Positions 44,345 to 51,710 of a DNA stretch of 64,000 bases are shown piece after piece. The stretch's first letter is position 1, and each line of letters begins with the position of its first letter. A program made the translations under genes and the position numbers. This DNA is from Actinomadura craniellae. GTDB taxonomy: Bacteria; Actinomycetota; Actinomycetes; Streptosporangiales; Streptosporangiaceae. The notes below the pieces were generated by a model. The model made no database searches. It was not told the DNA's origin and saw only the letters and a program-made list of their open reading frames with translations. The stretch lies in NCBI RefSeq assembly GCF_003289645.1, contig NZ_QLYX01000020.1, positions 62,001-126,000 of the forward strand, given 5' to 3'.

Positions 44345-44965
44345 ATGGACCACCGGATCTGGCGGGCCGCCGCCCTCTCGCTCAAGGCCGCGCTGGTCCT
44401 CCTGCTGCTGTTCGCGCTGACCCACCAGGACTGGGAGCGGTTCGCCGACAAGGCGATGGACACCCGGGCGATCGCGTACCCGCTCGCCGCGCTGCTCGTC
44501 CCGGCCATCTGGGCGATCCGCCGCCGGGGCCGCTACCCCTGGGACATCGACGCGCTGCTCACCGCCCCGTTCGTCGTCGACGTGGCCGGCAACGCCGCGA
44601 ACCTCTACGACACCGTCACCTGGTTCGACGACGCCTGCCACTTCGGCAACTGGGTGCTGCTGGGCGCCGCGGCCGGAGCCGCGCTGCTGCGCGGCCCCGC
44701 GCTGCCGCCCTGGGTGCTGGCGCTGTGCTGTGCCGGGATCGGGGCCATCACCGCCATCGGCTGGGAGATCGCCGAATACGGGGCGTTCATCCTCGACACC
44801 CCCGAGACGGTCGGCATCTACCGTGACACGCTCGGCGACGAGGCGCTGGGGACCCTTGGGGCCACCGCCGCCGGGCTGTTCACCGCGGTGCGCGCCCGCC
44901 GGGCTACGCCATCCGGGCGAACGCCACGTACCGCTTCGTCCGCGACCCCTTCGGGTGGCAGCTGA
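44345..44965 (+). CDS. DUF2238/YjdF-like integral membrane protein
   Basis: 206 residues with about five membrane helices. Motifs WFDDACHFGNW, GWEIAEYGAF and YRDTLGDEALGTLGA match the DUF2238 (YjdF) pattern of conserved Asp/His/Glu in membrane helices. Function unknown. The last 20 or so codons overlap the 3' end of the convergent sortase gene by 62 bp, which is unusual; the tail is low-complexity, so a frameshift near the end or simple read-through of an unconserved tail are possible. Confidence 0.75.
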   Translation: MDHRIWRAAALSLKAALVLLLLFALTHQDWERFADKAMDTRAIAYPLAALLVPAIWAIRRRGRYPWDIDALLTAPFVVDVAGNAANLYDTVTWFDDACHFGNWVLLGAAAGAALLRGPALPPWVLALCCAGIGAITAIGWEIAEYGAFILDTPETVGIYRDTLGDEALGTLGATAAGLFTAVRARRATPSGRTPRTASSATPSGGS

Positions 44966-45443
44966 ACAGGGTGGCGATCCGCTGGGTCGGCACCTTGCCC
45001 GGCCGGAACGGGACGGGCTCCGCGATCTTCTTGTTGCTCTCGGGGACGATGCGCAGGCTGAAGACACGGTAGACGTACTGGCGCCCGCGCGCCTTGACGA
45101 TGATCCGGTCGCCCTTGCGCAGCAGGTGGATGTTCGCGAAGGGCGCGGGATGCATGGTGCGGTGGCCCGCCAGCACCATGTTGCCGATCGCGCCGGGCGG
45201 CGCGGTGCCGGGATAGTGCCCGATCCCGCGGGTCAGCGCCCGCTGGCTCACGCCCTTGACCACCCGGTGCCGGTACTTGCGGCCGAACCGCGGGATGTGG
45301 ACGGTGACGGTCGTCGTCTTCTTCTTTTTCTTTTTGGGGGCGGCTGCCGGGACCGCGGCGGGCGCCGCCGCCGTGGGGGCGGCGGGCGGCACGCTCAGCG
45401 CCACGACCAGCAGGGCCGCCAGGGCGAGCCGTACCGATCTCAT
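44904..45443 (-). CDS. Sortase (class E/F-like)
   Basis: 179-residue exported sortase. A signal peptide (about 1-27), then an unusual run of six Lys, then the sortase domain: catalytic His in MVLAGHRTMH, catalytic Cys in TLFSCHPKGS and the Arg in KRYVAFAR. Sortases join surface proteins to peptidoglycan. None of the nearby secreted proteins shows an obvious LPXTG/LAXTG tail, so its substrate is elsewhere or unusual. ATG 45443. Confidence 0.85.
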   Translation of the reverse strand: MRSVRLALAALLVVALSVPPAAPTAAAPAAVPAAAPKKKKKKTTTVTVHIPRFGRKYRHRVVKGVSQRALTRGIGHYPGTAPPGAIGNMVLAGHRTMHPAPFANIHLLRKGDRIIVKARGRQYVYRVFSLRIVPESNKKIAEPVPFRPGKVPTQRIATLFSCHPKGSRTKRYVAFARMA

Positions 45444-45479
45444 GCCTACCTCGCTGTTCCTCGCGTTCGAGGGGCGCGC

Positions 45480-45542
45480 GAGCGGGGGAGCGCCCGGGCG
45501 GACGCTCCCCCGCTCACCGTCCGGCCCGCGGGCCGGACGGTG
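45480..45542. terminator. Two back-to-back hairpins
   Basis: Hairpin A: GAGCGGGGGAGCG (45480-45492) with CGCTCCCCCGCTC (45503-45515). Hairpin B: CACCGTCCGGCCCG (45515-45528) with CGGGCCGGACGGTG (45529-45542), a perfect 28-bp palindrome. They lie downstream of the His/Cys-rich gene and just upstream of the sortase, on the same strand, and probably end the former's transcript. Confidence 0.75.
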
Positions 45543-45579
45543 ATGCATCACGACGGGACCGGAAGTTCCCGGAACGCCG

Positions 45580-46464
45580 TCAGAGGATCCTGCCGAGGGC
45601 CCGGTCCAGGTCCCGCAGGGCCGAGGACTGGTCCGCACCGGTGCTGGAGTTGCCGCCGGTGGGGGCGTTCGGCCGGATGGTGGTGACCGTCAGGCCGTCC
45701 TGGTTCGGCTGGCTCCGCTGCGGGTTCGCGGGCCGCGCGCCGGCACCCCGCCCGTAGGTGACCTCCGCGGGCGTGACGCCCACGCTGTCGGTCAGGCTCT
45801 TGGCGTCCTTCGGCAGCGGCATGCTGTAGGACCGCGGCTGCGGCTCGTTCCGCGGCTGCGGCATGGGACGCCCCTGGGCCTGCTGCGGCAGGCTGGCCGG
45901 GTCGGCCATCCGGTGGGTCACCGGCAGCTTGCGGCCCTTGTGCCGCGGCTTGTGGAAGTGGCGGGGCTTGTGGAAGTGCCGCGGCTTGTGGAAGTGGCGG
46001 GGCTTCTCGACGCCCTTCTCGACGCCACCCTCCTCGAAGCCGCCCTCGCAGTGCTGCTCCTCGCAGGGCACGTCGTGGTGGCAGCCGTGGTGGCAGTCCG
46101 CGTGGTGGTGCTGCTTGCCGAACTTGATCGAGAAGTACTCGTCGCCGCGGGCGCCGGCCTTCCGCTGGCCCGCGGGGGCCTGGGCGGAACCGTCGGCCAT
46201 GCGGTGCGCCCGCAGGTCGGCGTGGGCGTGCAGGCCGCGGTTCGGGTCCACCTGGCCGGTGTGCGGCAGCGACCACGGCTTGACCTGCTGGTTCGGCGTC
46301 GCGAAGGGAAGCGTGCCGTACCCGGAGCGGTCGCCGTCGCAGGCCGCCACGCGCCCGTCGCCGGGGCAGGCGGCGGGCGCGGCCGCCTGGGCCAGGCCAG
46401 CGCCGAAGGCGACGACGCCGGTGACGACGGCGGTACCCGTTGCCATCTTCATCCAGTTACGCAT
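45580..46464 (-). CDS. Secreted His/Cys-rich protein with PRHFHK repeats
   Basis: 294 residues from ATG 46464 (TAGGAGAAG upstream). Signal peptide about 1-28 (ends AQA). The mature protein has a His/Cys cluster (KQHHHADCHHGCHHDVPC, then EEQHCEGG) at about 115-140 and a tandem HFHKPR repeat at about 152-175, then a Pro/Gln/Arg-rich tail. No known domain is recognised. The clusters suggest metal binding outside the cell. Its neighbours are a sortase and the array of small His-rich proteins, pointing to one envelope theme. Confidence 0.7.
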   Translation of the reverse strand: MRNWMKMATGTAVVTGVVAFGAGLAQAAAPAACPGDGRVAACDGDRSGYGTLPFATPNQQVKPWSLPHTGQVDPNRGLHAHADLRAHRMADGSAQAPAGQRKAGARGDEYFSIKFGKQHHHADCHHGCHHDVPCEEQHCEGGFEEGGVEKGVEKPRHFHKPRHFHKPRHFHKPRHKGRKLPVTHRMADPASLPQQAQGRPMPQPRNEPQPRSYSMPLPKDAKSLTDSVGVTPAEVTYGRGAGARPANPQRSQPNQDGLTVTTIRPNAPTGGNSSTGADQSSALRDLDRALGRIL

Positions 46465-46776
46465 TTCTTCTCCTACTTTCTCGGTGATTCTCGGAATTGA
46501 TGTGGTCCGACAACCGGGCATGGCGGGCCCGGCCATGGTGCAGGAAGGTTCGTGTGACCGCCGGGCGTATCGGACTTCGCCGGGCTCGGCGGAAAGGAAG
46601 GCGGTTCCGGTCGGATCCGCACACTGATCGGATTAACGTCGCGCCGCGGAACGTCCGGCGGCGGATTCGCGATGACCGCCCTGAATGGTCGCGACCTTCG
46701 GTGAATTCGGACCGGCAATGATCAGCCGCGGTGATTCACGGGGCAGGTCGCACCCGCCGGGGCGTACGGCGGGAAT
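46465..46776. other. Intergenic region upstream of the His/Cys-rich gene
   Basis: 312 bp between two genes on the same strand. No gene, strong palindrome or terminator was identified; it presumably holds the promoter of the His/Cys-rich gene. Confidence 0.5.
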
Positions 46777-47574
46777 CTAGTCGGGGGTGACGGTGGGATC
46801 GGCCGGTGTCCGGAGGCCGTCCCGGTAGGAGTAACGCGTGGCCACCAGGCCGAGGGCCGGCGGTGGCGTGGGCGCCGGAACGCCCGACGCCGGGCCGTCC
46901 AGGAGCGGGCCCGGCCCGCCGTGCACGTAGGCGCCGTCGCCGTCGTCCTGGCCCGCCGGAACCTCCGGCGCGGAGATCGGGAGCACGGGAGCACGCCGCT
47001 CGGCGCGGTGATCGCCTGCCTCGGCGTCCTCCCGCTGCGCCGACCGGGACACCCCGGTCGTGGGCGCAGTGGCGGTGACCTGTGCGGACTCCGCCTCGGA
47101 CGGCGCGGTCCGGGGTGCCGGAACCGGCCGGTCGTTTCGCTCCGCGGCCTGGCCGCCGACGGCGGCGGGCGGCGAGATGCCGGGCCGGGTCTGGCGGGGT
47201 GCCGGTGCGATCTCCTTGGCGGCCCCGGTCAGGACGGCCGAAGGCCGGCCCAGCACCGCACGGCCGGTGTCCGCGACCCGCTCGACCGGGTCGATCCGGC
47301 CTCCGCGCATGTCGGCGGCCGTCCGGTCGAGCACCGCGCCGGCCTGCTCCAGCGGCCGGTCGGCGATCGGGCCGAGGGTCCGCAGCGCGGTGCCGGCGAC
47401 CTCCTCGACGGAACCGGACTCGTCCGCCCAGGCCGTGCCGGCCGCTCCCGCGAGCATCCAGCCGGCCAGGGCGAGCCCGCCGACCAGCGCCGTCTTGAGC
47501 ATGGCCCGGCCCAGCCCACGCCGGAATCGACCCACCGGGCGAAGCGCCCCGTTGTGGATCGGATCCGGTCGCAT
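46777..47574 (-). CDS. Exported protein of unknown function
   Basis: 265 residues. A basic N-terminus and hydrophobic segment (about 25-50, ending TAWA) form a signal peptide or anchor. Then a helical Glu/Leu-rich part with RTLGPIADRPLEQAGAVLD and ADTGRAVLGRPSAVLTGAA, and a long Pro/Ala-rich disordered C-terminal half. No domain recognised. AAGGAG stands before the ATG. It may be a wall-associated protein. Confidence 0.65.
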   Translation of the reverse strand: MRPDPIHNGALRPVGRFRRGLGRAMLKTALVGGLALAGWMLAGAAGTAWADESGSVEEVAGTALRTLGPIADRPLEQAGAVLDRTAADMRGGRIDPVERVADTGRAVLGRPSAVLTGAAKEIAPAPRQTRPGISPPAAVGGQAAERNDRPVPAPRTAPSEAESAQVTATAPTTGVSRSAQREDAEAGDHRAERRAPVLPISAPEVPAGQDDGDGAYVHGGPGPLLDGPASGVPAPTPPPALGLVATRYSYRDGLRTPADPTVTPD

Positions 47575-48748
47575 GTCGTGCTCCTTACGGAATTCGGGCC
47601 TGCATTGATCGGTCGGCCACCGAATGGACTCTATGGCGGCGTCACGCTAGCACCCGGGTCGTCCACCGGCCGCGATTCTTCTTGCGGTTCGGCGTGTCCG
47701 GTGGGCCGGCGCACGAAAAAGAAGATGCACCATCCGAAAGATCGTCGTAGCCGCGATGGCGGCATGTTAATCGACCATTGTTCGAGCTTTACTCAAGCGC
47801 CGGTACGGAACACCCGCCGCCGGGCGTAACGGACCCGATCGAGCGTTCTCGCATTCCGCCGGCGACTCCGGGTCACACCCGGCAAGCGGCTTCGACGGTC
47901 CCGTTCGGATAGCAAGGACGCCTTATATATAAGGAGGACGCTCCACCCTCTGCGCCGGACGGCAGGCGCCGCGGCGGCGGCCCCCTTACCTTCCGCGAGG
48001 CACCCCCTCGGCACGCCGCGTGGCCGGACGGTCCCTGATCGGCCGTCGCGGTCGGATGGTGAAGAGGCGTCACCGAAGAACCGGTGGCCTCCGGTCCCTG
48101 GTAGAGCTGAGGTCGCCCGATGAAGCGCCCGCACCAGGCAACACCGACATCACGGACGGCAGCCGTGCGGGTGGTCGCCCGCGGGGGTGCCATCGCCAGG
48201 AGGGGTGGCGGACCGCAGCTGATCCCGGCGAGATGACCGGGCTCCGAGAGCGGCCCGCGAGACCGGCCTGCGAGCGGGCCCTCCCGGTGCGGATCGAATT
48301 CATCTCGCGCGCCGCCGGCCGGCCGCGCTCTCTCCACAAGACCCGCACGAGATAATTGTTGTCGTGGCCGAATCAAGTTCAGACTTGTACAGCAAATCAC
48401 GACTTGCTAACGCCGTCGAACCGAACCGACCCTGCCGACCCAAACCACCCGCTCGGGCTCTTTGGAAAACGCCTCCAAACCCTTGAAAGAGGACACCTCC
48501 AACCATCCACATACTGGACATTACACCAGATCAACCGGCAAACCTCACAGAATATGAACTACCCAAAGGATGGGCACTATCGACGCTTTCCGTGGAGTGC
48601 GGGTAGGTGCTCGTAATGATATTCCCAAGCCTGGTATTTCAGTGGCTCCCAGCAGGTGTGAGAGGTCGATCACCGTGTTATTCCTAGTCGTGCGCTACAT
48701 CGCCGTAGGGCACGAGAGAACTGTTCATCAATGAGCTAGGAGGCTCAT
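47575..48748. other. 1.17-kb gene-free stretch before the His-rich array
   Basis: No credible coding frame on either strand. It has a perfect 14-bp AT-rich palindrome CCTTATATATAAGG (47921-47934) and an AT-richer segment (about 48350-48720) leading to the array. AATGATATTC (48615-48624) resembles part of a Zur box. The stretch may hold a long leader or an unrecognised RNA. Confidence 0.5.
48732..48747 (+). promoter_or_regulatory. SD-presenting hairpin, member 1
   Basis: TGAGC (48732-48736) pairs with GCTCA (48743-48747); the loop TAGGAG together with the next base forms the Shine-Dalgarno. The ATG follows two bases later. The same element stands before all array members. Confidence 0.6.
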
Positions 48749-49015
48749 ATGCTGAAGCGACTGGCCGCTGCCGGCGCCGTCACCGCCGCCATGGGCGGCG
48801 TCCTGCTGACCGCGTCGCCCGCCTTCGCCGGTGGCTGCGGCGGCGACCACGGGCACCACACGCACCACGCGCACCACGACTTCGACTACTACAAGCAGGA
48901 CCACGATCACACGCGGTTCGACAACAAGAACACCAACATCAACCGCCCGGTTGTGATCGTCAAGATCGAGCGCGAGGAGCAGCGGCGGGGCCTGCTCAGC
49001 GGCCTGCTCGGCTGA
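48749..49015 (+). CDS. Small secreted His-rich protein, array member 1
   Basis: 88 residues. Signal peptide MLKRLAAAGAVTAAMGGV... ending ASPAFA, about 27 residues. The mature part begins GGCGGDHGHHTHHAHHDFDY (nine His in about 30 residues), then the family motif NTNINRPVV and the C-terminal GLLG. Its leader holds the SD hairpin but lacks the large upstream hairpin found before members 2-5. The most divergent His-rich member at its C-terminus (IVKIEREEQRRG). Confidence 0.82.
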   Translation: MLKRLAAAGAVTAAMGGVLLTASPAFAGGCGGDHGHHTHHAHHDFDYYKQDHDHTRFDNKNTNINRPVVIVKIEREEQRRGLLSGLLG

Positions 49016-49193
49016 GCCATTCCATCAATCTCCTGGGGCAGGGGCGCCGCTCCTTGCTGTCCAGGTCGGGGCACGACTCGTGCTCGCGGACGTCCAGCCA
49101 GGGCGCCGACGAGCACGGTCGGCCCGCGGATCGACACCGGCCGCCTCCGAGTTCAAGGCAGGCGATGTCGTGCGTCCGCAGCGCAACAGAACT

Positions 49194-49240
49194 CGTTCGC
49201 GTGACCGCGAACGGTTTCCATCGATGAGCTAGGAGGCTCA
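49194..49240 (+). promoter_or_regulatory. Two-hairpin leader, member 2
   Basis: Perfect hairpin CGTTCGCG (49194-49201) / CGCGAACG (49206-49213) with TGAC loop, then the SD hairpin TGAGC (49225-49229) / GCTCA (49236-49240) with loop TAGGAG. Confidence 0.65.
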
Positions 49241-49241
49241 C

Positions 49242-49520
49242 ATGATGAAGCGACTGGCCGCGACCGGCGCCATCGCCGCCGCCATGGGTGGCGTTCTGCT
49301 GACCGCGTCGCCCGCCCTCGCCGGCGGCGACTGCCACGGCTGCCACCACAAGCACCACAACTTCCACAACCACCACGAGAACGACTTCAAGTGGTACGAC
49401 CACGAGCACAAGCACGAGCACATCAACAACCACAACACCAACGTCAACCGCCCGGTCGTGGTCTTTGACCACGAGCAGGAGAACGACGACAACGGCCGCT
49501 ACGGCGGCCTGCTCGGCTAA
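49242..49520 (+). CDS. Small secreted His-rich protein, array member 2
   Basis: 92 residues with the array signal peptide (MMKRLAATGAIAAAMGGV..., cleavage after ALA). Mature part starts GGDCHGCHHKHHNFHNHH, followed by KWYDHEHKHEHINNHNTNVN, RPVVVF and terminal GGLLG: about 14 His and two Cys. A CHGCHH stretch looks like a heme or metal motif but may be only composition. A hairpin CTCGGC (49512-49517) / GCCGAG (49525-49530) encloses the stop codon. Confidence 0.85.
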   Translation: MMKRLAATGAIAAAMGGVLLTASPALAGGDCHGCHHKHHNFHNHHENDFKWYDHEHKHEHINNHNTNVNRPVVVFDHEQENDDNGRYGGLLG

Positions 49521-49611
49521 GACGGCCGAGTCCGTTCCGGAGGGGTGGGCGGCCCACGGCTCCCGCCCCTCCGCCCCGGGCCCGGCCCGGATCTTCGAAG
49601 AACAACCACGG

Positions 49612-49659
49612 ACCCGTTCGCGTGACCGCGCGGGTGTCCGCTGATGAGCTGGAGGCTCA
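49612..49659 (+). promoter_or_regulatory. Two-hairpin leader, member 3
   Basis: Stem ACCCG plus CGCG (49612-49616, 49619-49622) with CGCG plus CGGGT (49627-49635), a TT bulge and TGAC loop, then SD hairpin TGAGC (49645-49649) / GCTCA (49655-49659) with loop TGGAG. Confidence 0.65.
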
Positions 49660-49660
49660 C

Positions 49661-49948
49661 ATGATGAAGCGACTGGCCGCGACCGGTGCCGTCGCCGCCG
49701 CCATGGGCGGCGTTCTGCTGACCGCGTCGCCCGCCCTCGCCGGCGGCGACTGCCACGGTGGCCACAGCTGCCACCACGACTTCCGCAACCACCACAACCA
49801 CCACGGTTTCGACTTCAAGTGGTACGACCACGAGCGGAACCACAAGCACATCAACAACAGCAACACCAACGTCAACCGCCCTGTCGTGGTCTTCGAGCAC
49901 GAGCAGGAGAACGGTGGCGGCGACGGCCGGGGGCTGCTCGGCCTCTAA
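49661..49948 (+). CDS. Small secreted His-rich protein, array member 3
   Basis: 95 residues from ATG 49661, chosen because it begins the conserved MMKRLAATGAVAAAMGGV signal peptide. Mature part: GGDCHGGHSCHHDFRNHHNH, KWYDHERNHKHINNSNTNVN, RPVVVFEHEQENGGGDG and terminal GLLGL, about 12 His and two Cys. Closest to member 4 at the C-terminus. The stop codon TAA lies in the loop of hairpin CTCGGCC (49937-49943) / GGCCGAG (49952-49958). Confidence 0.85.
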   Translation: MMKRLAATGAVAAAMGGVLLTASPALAGGDCHGGHSCHHDFRNHHNHHGFDFKWYDHERNHKHINNSNTNVNRPVVVFEHEQENGGGDGRGLLGL

Positions 49949-50036
49949 GACGGCCGAGTCCGTCCAAGGCAACACGCCGGAGGGGCGAACCCCGCCCCCG
50001 GCACCCCGGGCCTGTGGCCCGTGTTCCACACAGATG

Positions 50037-50087
50037 AACCCGTTCGCAACGATCGCGAAGGGTTTTCACCAATGAGCTGGAGGCTCA
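50037..50087 (+). promoter_or_regulatory. Two-hairpin leader, member 4
   Basis: AACCC (50037-50041) and TTCGC (50043-50047) pair with GCGAA (50055-50059) and GGGTT (50060-50064), with one bulged G; then SD hairpin TGAGC (50073-50077) / GCTCA (50083-50087), loop TGGAG. Sequence differs from the other leaders but pairing is kept. Confidence 0.65.
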
Positions 50088-50088
50088 C

Positions 50089-50376
50089 ATGATGAAGCGC
50101 CTTGCTGCTGCCAGTGCCGTCGCCGCCGCCATGGGCGGCGTCCTGCTGACCGCGTCGCCCGCCCTCGCCGGCGGCGACTGCCACGGCGGCCACGGCTGCC
50201 ACAGCAACCACCACAAGCACCACCAGCACCACGACTTCGACTTCGACTACTACAAGCACGACCACGACCACAACCACATCGACAACCACAACACCAACGT
50301 CAACCGTCCGGTTGTGGTCTTCGAGCACGACCAGGAGAACAACGGCGGCGACGGCCGGGGGCTGCTCGGCCTCTAA
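50089..50376 (+). CDS. Small secreted His-rich protein, array member 4
   Basis: 95 residues with the array signal peptide. Mature part GGDCHGGHGCHSNHHKHHQH, then HDFDFDYYKHDHDHNHIDNH, NTNVNRPVVVFEHDQENNGG and GLLGL: about 15 His, the richest member. Two Cys. Stop codon in the loop of CTCGGCC (50365-50371) / GGCCGAG (50380-50386), as in member 3. Confidence 0.85.
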   Translation: MMKRLAAASAVAAAMGGVLLTASPALAGGDCHGGHGCHSNHHKHHQHHDFDFDYYKHDHDHNHIDNHNTNVNRPVVVFEHDQENNGGDGRGLLGL

Positions 50377-50475
50377 GACGGCCGAGTCCGTCCGAAGTGA
50401 CGCGCGGAGAGGCAGGAAGTCCACGACTCCTGCCTCTCCCGCGTTCACACCCGATCCGCACGTCCGAACGTCACG

Positions 50476-50526
50476 AACCCGTTCGCGGAACCGCGCGGGT
50501 TCTCCATCGATGAGCTAGGAGACTCA
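50476..50526 (+). promoter_or_regulatory. Two-hairpin leader, member 5
   Basis: AACCCG (50476-50481) and CGCG (50484-50487) pair with CGCG (50492-50495) and CGGGTT (50496-50501), loop GAAC; then TGAGC (50511-50515) with ACTCA (50522-50526), one pair lost, around TAGGAG. Confidence 0.6.
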
Positions 50527-50527
50527 C

Positions 50528-50731
50528 ATGCTGAAGCGACTGGCCGCCGCCGGCGCCGTCACCGCCGCCATGGGCGGCGTTCTGCTGACCGCCTCGCCCG
50601 CCCTCGCCGACGAGGTCGAGGGCAAGGCGGCCGCCCTGGCCGAGGTCGACGAGGACGCCCTCATCTACAAGCACCTCGACGGGGACGCCGCGGCCCAGCT
50701 CGCCAAGGCCGGCGACGACCTCGACTTCTGA
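50528..50731 (+). CDS. Small secreted acidic protein, array member 5
   Basis: 67 residues. The signal peptide is nearly identical to that of member 1 (MLKRLAAAGAVTAAMGGV..., ends ALA), but the mature part is not His-rich: DEVEGKAAALAEVDEDALIY, KHLDGDAAAQLAKAGDDLDF, with one His and many Asp/Glu. So the leader and signal peptide are shared while the exported cargo differs. Followed by a strong terminator. Confidence 0.82.
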   Translation: MLKRLAAAGAVTAAMGGVLLTASPALADEVEGKAAALAEVDEDALIYKHLDGDAAAQLAKAGDDLDF

Positions 50732-50751
50732 GTCCGGCAAGCGATGATCTG

Positions 50752-50785
50752 ACGGGGCGGGCGGCCATCCGGCCGCCCGCCCCGT
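50752..50785 (+). terminator. Strong terminator closing the array
   Basis: ACGGGGCGGGCGGCC (50752-50766) and its exact complement (50771-50785), 15 bp with a 4-base loop, 20 bp after member 5. Confidence 0.85.
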
Positions 50786-50837
50786 TCGCTGCGCACGATC
50801 GTCCCCCCGCGTCCGGACGGCCCTAGTCTGGGGCCTC

Positions 50838-51470
50838 ATGAGCCCGTTGACATTCGAGACCCGAGGCTGGCAGCAGGTCCAGGAGAACGCCTGGGTGAAC
50901 CCCGACGACGACGCCTGCATCGTGGACCACTTCGACATACCGCCGAACCTCCCGGCCGCCCTGGAGGACCCCGACACCCTGGGCGAGCGCCTCGCGGCGC
51001 ACACCGCGGCCTCCGGCGGAGGGCTCGTCGAACTCGAGGTGATCGGCCTCGACGGGCTCGCCGCGGTACGCCAGATCGTCAAGCTGCCGCTGCCGGACCG
51101 GCCGAGCGGGGTCGCCTACATCGCCTCGTTCATCGCGCCGCGGGCCGGGGCCAGCGTGGTGCTGCGGTTCCAGTGCATGGAGCACGGCACCACCGGCGTG
51201 CGCGACGCCTCGGTGTACCAGCGGTTCGTCTCCCAGCGGATGTCCGAGGGCCGGCGGATGGAGGAGATCATGTCCGAGTGGGCCCGGCACCCCTACGTCC
51301 CCGACCTGCGGGGCGGCCTGCCGCGCAACCTCTCCGACGACCCGTACTGGGACGAGCACTTCCCCGACCACCCGCTGTCGCGGGCCCGCCGGCTGCAACT
51401 CCAGGTCTACCGCTCGATCACGATCGACCCCGCCTTCAAACAACTCCCCCCGTTCCGCGGCCCCGCCTGA
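50838..51470 (+). CDS. Conserved actinobacterial protein, function unknown
   Basis: 210 residues, soluble, no signal peptide or recognised domain. It begins MSPLTFETRGWQQVQENAWV and has a beta-rich first half (ELEVIGLDGLAAVRQIVKLP, YIASFIAPRAGASVVLRFQC) and a charged second half ending in a DDPYWDEHFPDHPLSRAR motif. The overall look is that of a stress- or fitness-type conserved protein of actinomycetes; no function is claimed. Confidence 0.7.
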   Translation: MSPLTFETRGWQQVQENAWVNPDDDACIVDHFDIPPNLPAALEDPDTLGERLAAHTAASGGGLVELEVIGLDGLAAVRQIVKLPLPDRPSGVAYIASFIAPRAGASVVLRFQCMEHGTTGVRDASVYQRFVSQRMSEGRRMEEIMSEWARHPYVPDLRGGLPRNLSDDPYWDEHFPDHPLSRARRLQLQVYRSITIDPAFKQLPPFRGPA

Positions 51471-51502
51471 GCCGAGGGAGTGAGCGGAGTGGGCCGTGAG
51501 GG

Positions 51503-51623
51503 ACGAGCGGCCCGCGTAGCGAACGAGCGAGGTGAAGGCGGTGGCAAGCACAGCCTGAGCCGCGGGAACGAGCGGCCCGCGCAGCGAACGAGCGAGGTGA
51601 AGGCGGTGGCCTGCACAGCCTGA
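51503..51623. repeat. Pair of 56-bp direct repeats
   Basis: ACGAGCGGCCCGCG begins copy 1 (51503-51558) and copy 2 (51568-51623). The copies match except at a few positions, period 65 bp. They fill the gap before the carboxylesterase. Confidence 0.75.
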
Positions 51624-51710
51624 ATCCTGGCGATTCACCCGACGCGACCCGGAGACGTTCTAGAACAGAATTCGAGTGCTTCTGCCCCATCCACCCCACG
51701 GAGGCACTCG

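Noticed and set aside
45300-45345. Homopolymer-like stretch in the sortase as a frameshift
   Set aside because: It reads in frame as six lysines between the signal peptide and the domain; the sortase domain stays in the same frame.
48356-48616. 86-codon frame in the gene-free stretch
   Set aside because: No ribosome binding site, unusual codon use for this genome, and no recognisable features.
49333-49350. CHGCHH stretch in array member 2 as a c-type heme site
   Set aside because: CxxCH spacing is matched by chance in a His/Cys-rich sequence; it is not conserved in members 1, 3 and 4.
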